A stretch of DNA of 64,000 nt from Mycobacterium colombiense (GCF_001953985.1 NZ_MBEI01000058.1:248001-312000); one strand, 5' to 3'; positions 54,518-62,728 are shown, counted from the stretch's first letter. Program-made: numbers and translations. The notes: generated by a model from the sequence alone, not told the origin.

Positions 54518-54550
54518 ACCTGGAAGACGTCACAACACCGCCTCGGGATC

Positions 54551-54611
54551 CGCGAAACTTAAACCATGGCGCCGGTTTTCGGCGTGTCGTGTGCGTGGTT
54601 TAAGTGTCGCG
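54551..54611. repeat. 61-bp repeat, copy 2
   Basis: Identical to 53620-53680. It lies between the start of the AbiEi/DUF559 gene and the end of msrB. The arms here match over 16 bp only (CGCGAAACTTAAACCA against TGGTTTAAGTGTCGCG, one mismatch). Confidence 0.9.
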
Positions 54612-54630
54612 AAGACGGAAACGGCCCGGG

Positions 54631-55056
54631 CTATCCGCCCGCCGGCACCAGCCGCAGCGAGACCGAGTTGATGCAGTAGCGCTGATCCGTCGGCGTCGGG
54701 TAGCCCTCGCCGGCGAACACGTGGCCCAGGTGGCTGTGGCAGTTCGCGCACAGCACCTCGGTGCGCGTCGTACCCATGGAATGGTCGGGCCGCAGGATCA
54801 CCGCGTCGGACTTCGCCGGGTCGAAGAACGACGGCCAGCCGCAATGCGACTCGAATTTCTCTGTGCTGCGGAACAATTCGGCGCCACAGGCCCGGCACTG
54901 GTACACACCTTCGGTTTTGGTGTCGGTGTATTCACCGGTAAAGGGCCGCTCGGTGCCGGCCTGGCGCAGCACGTGGAACTCTTCCGGGCTGAGTTTCTTG
55001 CGCCACTCGTCGTCGCTCAGTTGCACCTTGGGCTGCGACACGTCGGGGGAGGTCAT
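54631..55056 (-). CDS. msrB: MsrB, methionine-R-sulfoxide reductase
   Basis: Reduces methionine-R-sulfoxide in proteins. The protein has 141 residues. The zinc site uses CRAC and CANC; the catalytic cysteine is in RYCINSVSL, and the substrate pocket includes HCGWPSFFDP. The ATG is 6 nt after a TAGCGT box. In M. tuberculosis the gene lies next to the methyltransferase; here the nuclease cassette separates them. Confidence 0.98.
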   Translation of the reverse strand: MTSPDVSQPKVQLSDDEWRKKLSPEEFHVLRQAGTERPFTGEYTDTKTEGVYQCRACGAELFRSTEKFESHCGWPSFFDPAKSDAVILRPDHSMGTTRTEVLCANCHSHLGHVFAGEGYPTPTDQRYCINSVSLRLVPAGG

Positions 55057-55062
55057 GCATCC

Positions 55063-55068
55063 ACGCTA
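55063..55068 (-). promoter_or_regulatory. -10 box of leaderless msrB
   Basis: TAGCGT on the minus strand, six bases, then ATG at 55056. Confidence 0.6.
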
Positions 55069-55126
55069 GCGCGCATGACGGCGATCCGCCGCGCCTGGCC
55101 GACGGCGCCCGCGATCACCGCGAGGC

Positions 55127-56470
55127 TCAGTGGACGTGAGCCGCCGCGCCGGGCTCCGCCGCGGGCGCGATCGCCTCGCGCTCGCGCTCGGCGGTCAGCC
55201 ACGCCGGATCGATGCCGTCGTCCAGCCGGTTCTCGGCCCTGGCATCGAGGTAGCGGAAGAGCAGCACGGTGAAGGCGACGATCAGCAGCAGCGACCAGCC
55301 ATAGGTGATCTTGAGGTAATGCAGGGCACGGCCGTACCTCATGTACTTGTAGATCAGCCAGTCGTCCAGCGCCATGAAGCCATAGATCCCGAGCCAGGCC
55401 GGCCAGTTGCGGATCAGCGAGTTACGCAGCACCACCGTCATCAAGAACGGGAACAGCATCATCGAGTAGTAGCCCTGGGCCAGTGACGACACCAGGAACG
55501 ACCACAGCAACAGCACGCCCGACGAGCTGGTGAACCAGAACAACGGGTCTCGGGTGCGGTAGTAGCGGTACAGCAGCCACATCGCACCGATCATCAGCAG
55601 GGTGAACAGGATTCGCATGAACACGATCAGCCAGGTGGGCAGGCCGAAGTACACGCCGTTGCCCTCGACGGAGCTGTTGAAATAGTCCCGGGTGCCCAGG
55701 AAGTAGGGCACCGTTTTCGTGACGAAGTCCATGGGATCGCTCACCAACGGCCATGCGGCCACGTTGACCGCGACGGGGACCGCGATGGCCGGCACCAGCG
55801 TCCGCCACTGGCGATTCAGCAGCGGCAGCAACAGCAGTGGGCCCAGCACGGGTTTGAGCGTGAGCGTCAGGCCGATCACCAAGCCGGCCCACCACTGGCG
55901 CCCGACCCTCCCGTCCAGCAACCAGCGGAAGAACAGCACCTCCGCCAGCAGCACACAGCCGTTGATGTTGGTGAACACCAGCGTGCTGGTCACGCTCTCC
56001 GTGCAGAACATGGCCAGCAGCAGGGCGGGCGCGGCCACCGAGGACAGAGTGAATTTGAACATCCGCAACAGCAGATACCAGGCGATCAGGATGGCCACGG
56101 CGTTGATCAGGATGAACAGGTAGCGCGACGGCGTGAAGGGCAGGTATCCGAACGGCGCCATCAACAGCGTGCCGCCCGGCGGATACAGGTAGTGCGGGTC
56201 GACGTAGTCGAAGTGCTCGTTGTAGATGTCCCAGCCGTGCCGGAAGTTGAGGACCGCGCGGTACACCGGTTTGAAGTCGTCGGTGATGTTGCCGTTCAGG
56301 CTGAGGATGATGCTGCGGTGCAACACCGACATGATGGCCACCGGCCACAGCGCCATCCGCAGCACGGTCGATGTGCTCAGCGGTCCGGTGCGGGGACTAA
56401 AGGCGGCCAGGGTCCGATCGCGCAGGCCGGTTCGGGTCGATTCAGCTGCCGTCACCAGCGCACCGTACAC
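55127..56470 (-). CDS. aftC: AftC, arabinofuranosyltransferase
   Basis: Membrane GT-C glycosyltransferase that adds alpha-1,3 branching arabinofuranose in arabinogalactan and lipoarabinomannan, using decaprenylphosphoryl-arabinose. The protein has up to 447 residues with about ten transmembrane helices. The catalytic Asp pair of the first periplasmic loop is seen in NITDDFKPVYRA. The frame's first GTG is at 56470. A TACGGT box lies 6 nt before a second GTG at 56455, so the true start may be five codons in. Confidence 0.96.
   Translation of the reverse strand: MYGALVTAAESTRTGLRDRTLAAFSPRTGPLSTSTVLRMALWPVAIMSVLHRSIILSLNGNITDDFKPVYRAVLNFRHGWDIYNEHFDYVDPHYLYPPGGTLLMAPFGYLPFTPSRYLFILINAVAILIAWYLLLRMFKFTLSSVAAPALLLAMFCTESVTSTLVFTNINGCVLLAEVLFFRWLLDGRVGRQWWAGLVIGLTLTLKPVLGPLLLLPLLNRQWRTLVPAIAVPVAVNVAAWPLVSDPMDFVTKTVPYFLGTRDYFNSSVEGNGVYFGLPTWLIVFMRILFTLLMIGAMWLLYRYYRTRDPLFWFTSSSGVLLLWSFLVSSLAQGYYSMMLFPFLMTVVLRNSLIRNWPAWLGIYGFMALDDWLIYKYMRYGRALHYLKITYGWSLLLIVAFTVLLFRYLDARAENRLDDGIDPAWLTAEREREAIAPAAEPGAAAHVH
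56462..56467 (-). promoter_or_regulatory. -10 box pointing to an internal aftC start
   Basis: TACGGT on the minus strand, six bases, then GTG at 56455. The box would lie inside the coding sequence if 56470 were the start. Confidence 0.45.
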
Positions 56471-56498
56471 CGGCGCCCGCGCGGGCCGGAAAGCAGCG

Positions 56499-58064
56499 TC
56501 AGGCCGGGCAGTAGGTGTCGGTGTTGGGCAATTTGCCGCTGTTGAGGTAGCCGATCAGCGGCGGAACGGCGCAGCCCGAGAAGATGCTGGCGCCGTGGCC
56601 GATGCCCTGCCACATGACCCGCTTGCTGGCGGCGTTGGCGTTGATGATGCTGGCCGCGGTCGCCGCGACGCCGTCGGTGCCGACGATCGGGTCGTTCTGC
56701 ACGCCGAGCAGCAGCACGTCGACCTTCAGTGTCTTGGGCGTGGGCGGGGGTGAGCCGGTGGGCCAGTGCACGCACTTGACCATGTTGAGCGCGGCGACGG
56801 TCCCGAACTCGGGGTAGAGCTTGCCCCAGGCGACGACGAGTTCGCGCACCCGGTCCGGCGTGGGGCGATTGACCGCGTCGCTGCACACGTTGACGAACTG
56901 ACCGTCGGAGTCCTGGATGGCGTTGGCGTGGTTGATCAGGTTGTTCAGCGCGTTGGTGTCGCCGGAGCGGGCGCCGGCGAGCGCGTTGGCCAGGTCGGTG
57001 GTTGCGTTGACGCGGCCGCCGGCGGGATAGCCGAGCGCGACGGTGATGGCCTTGGCCACCTGCGCCACCGACGCGCCGCCCGGCCCCTTACCTGCGCGGG
57101 CGTCGGCCAGCAGGGCGCTGACGGCACCCTTCGGGTCCGCGCCGAGCGCGCAGTTCACCGCGATGCACTGCGCGGCGAAGGCGTCGAGCGCGCCCTGCTG
57201 CCCCTTGGCCTGCTGCTCGGCGGCGGCTTCGGCGTTGGTGCCCAACGCAACCGGTGAGTCGAGGATCAACCGGGCCACCTTGTCCGGCCGTGATCCGGCG
57301 TAGGCCAGCGCCACCTGCGCGCCGTTGCCGATGCCGACCAGCGCGAGGGTGGGCACGTCCCACAGGGTGCGCAACCGCTCGATGTCGGAGGCGGCGTGCG
57401 CGTCGTCGTAGGAGGACGCGTTGGGCCCGATTCCGACCGCGTCGCCGCAATTGGTGGTAGCGGTGTTGGAGATCTCGGAGAGGTTCGCCACCGGGTCGTC
57501 GCCGGTCTGGAATTGCGACTGGTCGCGCATCTGCTGACGGTCGAACTTGTCGCGGCAGTCGATGGGGCTCGACATCCCGATGCCGCGGCGGTCGACGGAG
57601 ACGATGGGGTGGGTGGCGAGCACGTCGGCGCCGGCCCGCGACAGCCAGATCGGCAGTTGCGCCGAGGACGGCAGATCCGAGCCGGTGGTGAAGACCAGCG
57701 GTCCGGCGTCCTTGGGTGTCTTGTCGGAGCGGGCGCGCACCACGCCGATGCTCAGGCTGCCGCCGCCGCCGTTGACCGGGTCCAGGTCGGCGTCGTAGTT
57801 CGCGCAGTCCAGCTGGACGCCGCCGGCGGCGGGGACGGCCGCGTCGGCGAACACCTTGGAGGTGCAGTCGTGCCACGCCAAGTCGTTCTTGGGTGCGGCG
57901 ATCGGCGGCGGGCCGCTGGGCGCCGGCTTCGACGTAGCCGCCCCCTGCGGACGCGCACCGGAATTGGTGGCGAACCGCGGATCGGCGGCCAGGCCCGGGA
58001 CGCAGCCGGCCAGCAACGCGGTCACCGCAACCAGGATCGTGGCGCACGTGTACGGCCGACTCAT
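56499..58064 (-). CDS. TAP-like alpha/beta hydrolase lipoprotein, apparent loss of nucleophile (Rv2672-like)
   Basis: 521-residue secreted lipoprotein; the lipobox LLAGC places the modified cysteine at C21. The domain is of the tripeptidyl-aminopeptidase type: GSDLPSSAQLPIWLS, VSVDRRGIGMSSPIDC, and a C-terminal LLLGVQNDPIVG...GIGHG with Asp and His. The nucleophile elbow, however, reads GIGNG instead of GxSxG. The ATG at 58064 is 7 nt after TACTGT. The frame further upstream is antisense or out of frame over ribD. Confidence 0.92.
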   Translation of the reverse strand: MSRPYTCATILVAVTALLAGCVPGLAADPRFATNSGARPQGAATSKPAPSGPPPIAAPKNDLAWHDCTSKVFADAAVPAAGGVQLDCANYDADLDPVNGGGGSLSIGVVRARSDKTPKDAGPLVFTTGSDLPSSAQLPIWLSRAGADVLATHPIVSVDRRGIGMSSPIDCRDKFDRQQMRDQSQFQTGDDPVANLSEISNTATTNCGDAVGIGPNASSYDDAHAASDIERLRTLWDVPTLALVGIGNGAQVALAYAGSRPDKVARLILDSPVALGTNAEAAAEQQAKGQQGALDAFAAQCIAVNCALGADPKGAVSALLADARAGKGPGGASVAQVAKAITVALGYPAGGRVNATTDLANALAGARSGDTNALNNLINHANAIQDSDGQFVNVCSDAVNRPTPDRVRELVVAWGKLYPEFGTVAALNMVKCVHWPTGSPPPTPKTLKVDVLLLGVQNDPIVGTDGVAATAASIINANAASKRVMWQGIGHGASIFSGCAVPPLIGYLNSGKLPNTDTYCPA

Positions 58065-58071
58065 GCCGACC

Positions 58072-58077
58072 ACAGTA
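58072..58077 (-). promoter_or_regulatory. -10 box of the leaderless TAP-like gene
   Basis: TACTGT on the minus strand, seven bases, then ATG at 58064. It lies just past the ribD stop. Confidence 0.55.
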
Positions 58078-58078
58078 G

Positions 58079-58876
58079 CTAGGCCTTGACGTAGCGGGTG
58101 TAAAGGTAGCCGGCGTCGTCGGTCAGGACGTGGGCACACCGCATCCGGGTGAGCAGCTGCCCCGAGCCGGTCGCGATGCGTGGTGCCTGGCCGCCGACGA
58201 GGCAGGGCGCGATCGTCAGGCACAGCTCGTCGAGCATGTCGCGCTGCATCAGCGAGTCCAGGAGTGTCGGCCCGCCCTCGGTGAGGATGCGGCGCATGCC
58301 GCGCGCGCCGAGGGCCGCCAGCAGGGCGGCCTCGTCGACCTTCTCGGGATCGCGGCCGGAGCAGTCGAGCACCTCGCACAGGCCGCTGAGCGCGCGGCGC
58401 GTCTGCTCGGCCGCCGCGGTGCAGGTGAGCACCAGCGGCTGCACCTCGGTGCGGGTGAACACCGTCATATCCCGGTTGAGGTGGCCCGATCCGGTCACGA
58501 TCGCCAGCTGCGGGACCTCGCTCTGGCCGCGGCCCTGCCGCCGCTGACGCTCGGCGGCGCCGACCTGCGCGCCCGAGTAGCCCTCGATCCGCACCGTGCC
58601 CGCGCCCACCACGATGACGTCGGCGAGCTCGCGCAGCAGGTTGAAGATGAACCGGTCGCCCGGTCCGCCCATCGCGCCGCTGCTGCCGCCCGTGGTGGCC
58701 CCGCCGTCGACGCTGGTGATGAAGTTCGCCCGCACCCACGTGCCGTCGTGTTCGGGATAGTCGTAGAGCCGGGGGAGGTCGCCGTCGTCGAGTCCGCGAA
58801 CCGAGCCGAGCAGCGACAGCGGCGTCTCCGAGTTCGCGGAGGTCGCGGAACTCTCGGGGCCGCCGGAGTCGGGCAT
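58079..58876 (-). CDS. ribD: RibD C-terminal-type reductase (Rv2671-like)
   Basis: 265-residue protein with the RibD reductase (DHFR-like) fold only, lacking the deaminase domain. The core includes VRANFITSVDGGATTGGSSG, VIVVGAGTVRIEGY, the NADPH-region ILTEGGPTLLDSLM and a C-terminal barrel strand. M. tuberculosis Rv2671 has weak dihydrofolate reductase activity and overexpression gives p-aminosalicylate resistance. A riboflavin role is unproven. It is divergent from zapE, with starts only 34 nt apart. Confidence 0.94.
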   Translation of the reverse strand: MPDSGGPESSATSANSETPLSLLGSVRGLDDGDLPRLYDYPEHDGTWVRANFITSVDGGATTGGSSGAMGGPGDRFIFNLLRELADVIVVGAGTVRIEGYSGAQVGAAERQRRQGRGQSEVPQLAIVTGSGHLNRDMTVFTRTEVQPLVLTCTAAAEQTRRALSGLCEVLDCSGRDPEKVDEAALLAALGARGMRRILTEGGPTLLDSLMQRDMLDELCLTIAPCLVGGQAPRIATGSGQLLTRMRCAHVLTDDAGYLYTRYVKA

Positions 58877-58898
58877 GGGTCTGATTGCAGCACGCCGC

Positions 58899-58904
58899 TA
58901 CAGT
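58899..58904 (+). promoter_or_regulatory. -10 box of leaderless zapE
   Basis: TACAGT, six bases, then ATG at 58911. Confidence 0.6.
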
Positions 58905-58910
58905 GCCTGC

Positions 58911-59996
58911 ATGCACGGGTCCACCTCCGCGGGCGCTTCGGGCGGCGTGGCCCACCTGGTGGATCGGCACCCGACGGTGTCGCCGCAGCGGCTGATCGCC
59001 CAGTTGCGACCGCCCCCGACCTTCGCCGACGTGAGTTTCGCGACGTATCAGCCCGATCCGGCGGAGCCGACGCAGGCGGCCGCGGTGGTGGCGTGTCAGG
59101 AGTTCTGCCGGCAGGCCGTCGAGCGTCGCGCAGGCCGGCGAAAACTGTTGGGCCGACGGGAAGTTCTGCCCGGTGTCGGGCTCTACCTCGATGGTGGGTT
59201 CGGCGTCGGCAAGACGCACCTGCTGGCGTCGGCCTACTACGAGCTGCCCGGCGACGGTCCCGGCGAATCACCGGATGGCCCGGCGCCCAAGGCGTTCGCC
59301 ACGTTCGGTGAGCTGACCCAGCTGGCCGGGGTGTTCGGCTTCGTCGAGTGCATCGACTTGCTGGCCGGTTACACGGCGGTCTGCATCGACGAATTCGAAC
59401 TCGACGACCCGGGCAACACCACGCTGATCTCGCGACTGCTCTCCTCGCTGGTCGAGCGTGGGGTCTCGGTGGCCGCCACCTCCAACACGCTGCCCGAGCA
59501 GCTCGGTGAGGGCCGGTTCGCGGCGCAGGATTTTCTGCGCGAGATCAACACGTTGGCAAGCATTTTCACGACCGTGCGGATCGAGGGGCCCGACTACCGG
59601 CACCGCGGGCTGCCGCCCGCGCCCGAGCCGCTGTCCGACGACGAGGTGGCCGCGCGCGCCGCGCGGGTCGACGGCGCGACGCTCGACGACTTCGATGCGC
59701 TGTGTGCGCATCTGGCCACCATGCACCCGTCGCGGTATCTGACGCTGATCGAGGGGGTGAGCGCGGTGTTCCTGACCGGCGTGCACGGCCTGGACGATCA
59801 GAACGTCGCGCTGCGGCTGGTGGCACTGACCGATCGGCTCTATGACGCGGGCATTCCCGTGGTGGCCTCGGGCACCAAGCTGGACACCATCTTCAGCGAG
59901 GAGATGCTGGCCGGCGGATACCGAAAGAAGTACCTGCGGGCCACTTCCCGGCTGCTGGCGCTGACCGCGGCGGCTAATCCAGCTCGCGGATCATGA
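58911..59996 (+). CDS. zapE: ZapE/AFG1-type AAA ATPase (Rv2670c-like)
   Basis: 361-residue P-loop ATPase of the AFG1/ZapE family, linked in other bacteria to Z-ring control. Walker A GGFGVGKTHLLAS comes at about residue 97, Walker B VCIDEFELDD near 160, and the sensor-like ATSNTLPEQL near 187. The ATG at 58911 fits a leaderless transcript; an ATG at 58875 overlaps the divergent ribD start. Its 3' end overlaps the GNAT gene by 23 nt, tail to tail. Confidence 0.94.
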   Translation: MHGSTSAGASGGVAHLVDRHPTVSPQRLIAQLRPPPTFADVSFATYQPDPAEPTQAAAVVACQEFCRQAVERRAGRRKLLGRREVLPGVGLYLDGGFGVGKTHLLASAYYELPGDGPGESPDGPAPKAFATFGELTQLAGVFGFVECIDLLAGYTAVCIDEFELDDPGNTTLISRLLSSLVERGVSVAATSNTLPEQLGEGRFAAQDFLREINTLASIFTTVRIEGPDYRHRGLPPAPEPLSDDEVAARAARVDGATLDDFDALCAHLATMHPSRYLTLIEGVSAVFLTGVHGLDDQNVALRLVALTDRLYDAGIPVVASGTKLDTIFSEEMLAGGYRKKYLRATSRLLALTAAANPARGS

Positions 59997-60489
59997 CATA
60001 GTCGCTCTCGACGCCGGCGCCGAGTTGAAACGTCCTGGTGCCGCTGATCCGGAAGCCGCTCTTGGCGTAAAAGCGTTGCGCGCGTTCGTTTGCCTGGTTG
60101 ACGCCCAGCCACACGCGCCGCGCGCCCCATTCGCCGGCGGTGGCCAGCGCGAGGCCCATCAGCGCGGTCGACGCCCCGCCGCCGTGATACTCGGGCAGCA
60201 CGTAGATCTTGGACAGCTCGGCGGCATCGGCGCCAGCGTCGCGAACCAGCATGGCGTAGCCGACAATCCGGCCGTCCTGGCGCGCGGTGACGACGGCGCG
60301 GTCCGGATCGCCGAGATACTGCGCGAAGTGGGCGGCCGACAGGTTGGCGTCGATGAACGACGCGATGTTCTCCGGGATCGCCGACGGCGGACACGCCAGC
60401 GGAAAGGTTTGTGCCGCAACGGCGGCCAGCTCTATGGCGTCACCGGAATCGGCCGGCGCGACCTCAAACGTTCCGGTCAGAGGTTCCAC
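59974..60489 (-). CDS. GNAT-family N-acetyltransferase (Rv2669-like)
   Basis: About 171-residue acetyltransferase. Motif A is ELSKIYVLPEYHGGGASTALMGLAL (acetyl-CoA-binding), followed by VWLGVNQANERAQRFYAKSGF. Substrate is unknown. I use the GTG at 60489, which overlaps the preceding gene's end by 13 nt; the longer frame to 60561 is not conserved in appearance. Confidence 0.9.
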   Translation of the reverse strand: MEPLTGTFEVAPADSGDAIELAAVAAQTFPLACPPSAIPENIASFIDANLSAAHFAQYLGDPDRAVVTARQDGRIVGYAMLVRDAGADAAELSKIYVLPEYHGGGASTALMGLALATAGEWGARRVWLGVNQANERAQRFYAKSGFRISGTRTFQLGAGVESDYVMIRELD

Positions 60490-61016
60490 TGCGCGAGGTG
60501 ATAGCCCGTCTTCTTGTCCAGCAGGACGACGGTGGAGACGGGATCGCGGTAGGCGTCCCAATACACGCCGCCGCGCACGATCGCCCCGTTCGGGGCGTTG
60601 ACGAGCACGCTGTCCAGCGCGTCGGGTGCATCGGAGGCCCGCGGCTTGTAGGCGTCGGCGTTGGGGGTCACGCCGTTGAAATCCATCACTGTCGCCATGA
60701 CGTACGGGTTGGGCACGCGGATCGCTCGGATGGTCACGTCGGCGCGCTCGACGGTGCTGCCCGGAAATCCCTTGTAGGTGCCTTCGCGGGTGTAGCCGAA
60801 TCCGGGCGGCGGATCGCAGGGCCCCACGCCGCTCACGGTGACGTCGGCGATGAACGTGCCGTTGTCCACCCGCAGGGTGTCACCGATGTGGCCGATCGGC
60901 GCATCCCCGGCCCACGCGCGGGGCATCGGAACCGCGCCGACCCCGACGGCGATGACGCCGGCGACCGCAACCAGAAAGGCGGACGCCGCCATCGGCCAGC
61001 GGTGCATCTTCGCCAT
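60477..61016 (-). CDS. Secreted protein (Rv2668-like)
   Basis: 179-residue exported protein. A signal peptide (MAKMHRWPMAASAFLVAVAGVIAVGVGAVPMPRAWA) is followed by a beta-rich domain with two cysteines and the stretch IGHIGDTLRVDNGTFIADVTV. The general look resembles immunoglobulin-like MPT63/DUF1942 proteins, but this is a weak assignment. A strong GGAGG ribosome site fixes the ATG at 61016. It may be cotranscribed with the GNAT gene. Confidence 0.85.
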   Translation of the reverse strand: MAKMHRWPMAASAFLVAVAGVIAVGVGAVPMPRAWAGDAPIGHIGDTLRVDNGTFIADVTVSGVGPCDPPPGFGYTREGTYKGFPGSTVERADVTIRAIRVPNPYVMATVMDFNGVTPNADAYKPRASDAPDALDSVLVNAPNGAIVRGGVYWDAYRDPVSTVVLLDKKTGYHLAQWNL

Positions 61017-61101
61017 GTCGTGCCTCCTTGGCGCCGTTGCAGGGGAACCCTCGCATGATTGCACACGCGGCGATGCCGAAGGGAGGGGTCGGCCGCGCCG
61101 G

Positions 61102-61863
61102 TCAGCCTGCTCCGGCCGCGCCCGGCGCGACATTCCCGCCGCCGGACAGCGATTGCAGCGCCGTGATCAGATCCGTCTCGACCCGGTCTTTGTCGACGCC
61201 GCATCGGTGCAACGGCCCGTCCCCGCCCTCCAGCTCCAGCAGCGCCAGCAACTGGTGCTCGGTGCCGACATAGTTGTGGCCGAGGCGAAGTGCTTCGCGC
61301 ACGCTCAGCTCGAGCGCCTTGCGCGCCGGCCCGCTGAACGGAATGAGCTGCGGCGGTTGGGCATCCGCGCGCAGCGCGGAGATCGCCTCGGTCGCGGCGG
61401 CGCGCAGCTCCTCGGTGTCGACCTTCTGCAGGTGCAGCAACACCGTCGCCAGGGCGGCCGCGTCGCCGAGCACACCGAGCAGCAGGTGATCGGGGGTGAT
61501 CTCGCCGTTGCCCGCTTCGTGCGCGGCGTTCTGCGCCGCCACCACCGCGCCCCGCGCCCGCGGGGTGAAGCGCGCGAACCCCTGTTCGAGATCGAGGGCG
61601 GTGGCCTCGGCGCGCGGGACGAAGCGCTTCTGGGCGGCCTGCTTGGTGACGCCCATGCTCTTGCCGATGTCGGTCCAGGACGCGCCGGAGCGGCGCGCCT
61701 GGTCCACGAAGTGGCCGATCAAATGGTCGGCGATCTCGCCCAGGTGCTCGGCGGCCAGGACCGCGTCGGCCAGCTGGTCCAGCACGTCGGGTCGGGTGGA
61801 CTTGATGGCGTCGATCAGCTCGTCGAGGCGGATCGGGTAGGCGATGCGGACGGGCTCGGACAT
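61102..61863 (-). CDS. clpC2: ClpC2-type Clp N-domain protein with HTH
   Basis: 253-residue protein with no ATPase domain. The N-terminal 75 residues contain a predicted HTH (SGASWTDIGKSMGVTKQAAQKRF). The C-terminal part has two Clp N repeats (FTPRARGAVVAAQNAAHEAGNGEITPDHLLLGVL and FSGPARKALELSVREALRLGHNYVGTEHQLLALL). In M. tuberculosis ClpC2 has been described as a sponge for ClpC1-targeting antibiotics such as cyclomarin and as an autorepressor. Two palindromes over its own promoter fit that. Confidence 0.94.
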   Translation of the reverse strand: MSEPVRIAYPIRLDELIDAIKSTRPDVLDQLADAVLAAEHLGEIADHLIGHFVDQARRSGASWTDIGKSMGVTKQAAQKRFVPRAEATALDLEQGFARFTPRARGAVVAAQNAAHEAGNGEITPDHLLLGVLGDAAALATVLLHLQKVDTEELRAAATEAISALRADAQPPQLIPFSGPARKALELSVREALRLGHNYVGTEHQLLALLELEGGDGPLHRCGVDKDRVETDLITALQSLSGGGNVAPGAAGAG

Positions 61864-61866
61864 GGC

Positions 61867-61912
61867 GTCAACGCTAGGTTGACGGCGACTGTGCTGTCAA
61901 CCCTGGGTTGAC
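61867..61912 (-). promoter_or_regulatory. clpC2 promoter with two GTCAAC-N5-GTTGAC operators
   Basis: Two palindromes, 61867-61883 (GTCAACGCTAGGTTGAC) and 61896-61912 (GTCAACCCTGGGTTGAC), have centres 29 bp apart. On the minus strand, TTGACA (61895-61900), 18 bases and TAGCGT (61871-61876) form a promoter inside them. The ATG is 7 nt after the -10 box, so the transcript is leaderless and both boxes are covered by operator. Confidence 0.75.
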
Positions 61913-62019
61913 GAGGTTGCGAGGGGTTGTCACGGACACAAGGGATTGGTCCGCACAACGTGCGTCAAAGTTTGCTCCACGGGATGCGTGGCGTTCGCTT
62001 GTCTGTCAATCTGAGGTTT

Positions 62020-62367
62020 ATGAAACTTCTTCTCATTGTGGCAACCGTCGCCGCCGCAGTCGGAATGGCGGTGCCTGCGCACGCCGATGACGCCGATGAC
62101 GCCTTCATCGCTTCTCTAGACAAGGCCGGCATCACCTATGCCGACCCCGATACGGCCGTCGGGGCCGCTAAATGGGTCTGTAAGACGGTAGTAAACGGAA
62201 CCGGCATGTCGGACGTCGTGAGCACCTTGCAGTCGAAGAACTCCGACCTGAGTGACGACAAGGCCAATCAGTTCGCGGCGATCGCCGCCAATGCGTACTG
62301 CCCATACGTGGTGTCCGGCAAGAGCTCGCCCGCCCCCAGCGTGACCACCACCAGTTCGTCGTCGTAG
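62020..62367 (+). CDS. Secreted DUF732 protein, first copy
   Basis: 115-residue secreted protein. The signal peptide MKLLLIVATVAAAVGMAVPAHA ends in an AxA-type site. The mature DUF732 domain has the two conserved cysteines (KWVCKTVV and NAYCPYV), probably disulfide-bonded. A Ser/Thr-rich tail ends the protein. The ATG at 62020 starts the signal peptide; the frame upstream (61927) is not supported. It is divergent from clpC2. Function of DUF732 is unknown. Confidence 0.88.
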   Translation: MKLLLIVATVAAAVGMAVPAHADDADDAFIASLDKAGITYADPDTAVGAAKWVCKTVVNGTGMSDVVSTLQSKNSDLSDDKANQFAAIAANAYCPYVVSGKSSPAPSVTTTSSSS

Positions 62368-62728
62368 CTGCCCGCTCGCGGGCGATCCGTGTGCGGCGAA
62401 TGTGATCTGCTTTTTACAGTTCCGCGCGCCAACGTCGGGTTGACGAAATCTGTCGTCAACATTTCACCCTTAGTGTTTTGGTGACCGGACGCGGCAGACG
62501 TTGAACGGGAAAGGGTCTCAAGCGTACGTCCGGCCAATTTGCTGCGCGGTGGTTCTCGGCCATTCACGGTGTGCAACCGATCCAATTGAGATCCGCTATT
62601 TCGGCACCTGACGCGCCATCCACCGCGATCGTCCGCGGCCTGACCGCGAAGCGGGACGGGTGAACGTTCACGCCGCGGTCGCCCTAGGAGATGCCGATCA
62701 CCGACAGGTTTGCGACAATCACTGCGTT
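62368..62728. other. 361-nt intergenic region between the two DUF732 genes
   Basis: No supported gene. It contains an inverted repeat with perfect 8-bp arms, GTTGACGA-N6-TCGTCAAC (62439-62460), sharing the GTTGAC/GTCAAC core of the clpC2 operators, and a relatively AT-rich stretch to 62480 that may hold a promoter. Confidence 0.6.
62439..62460. promoter_or_regulatory. Third GTTGAC/GTCAAC inverted repeat
   Basis: GTTGACGA, six bases, TCGTCAAC: perfect arms, but half-sites in the opposite order to those at clpC2. A ClpC2-related operator is possible, or a different regulator. Confidence 0.45.

Noticed and set aside
62268..62585. Minus-strand ORF of 105 codons over the DUF732 spacer
   Set aside because: It overlaps the real DUF732 gene antisense and has no family features.
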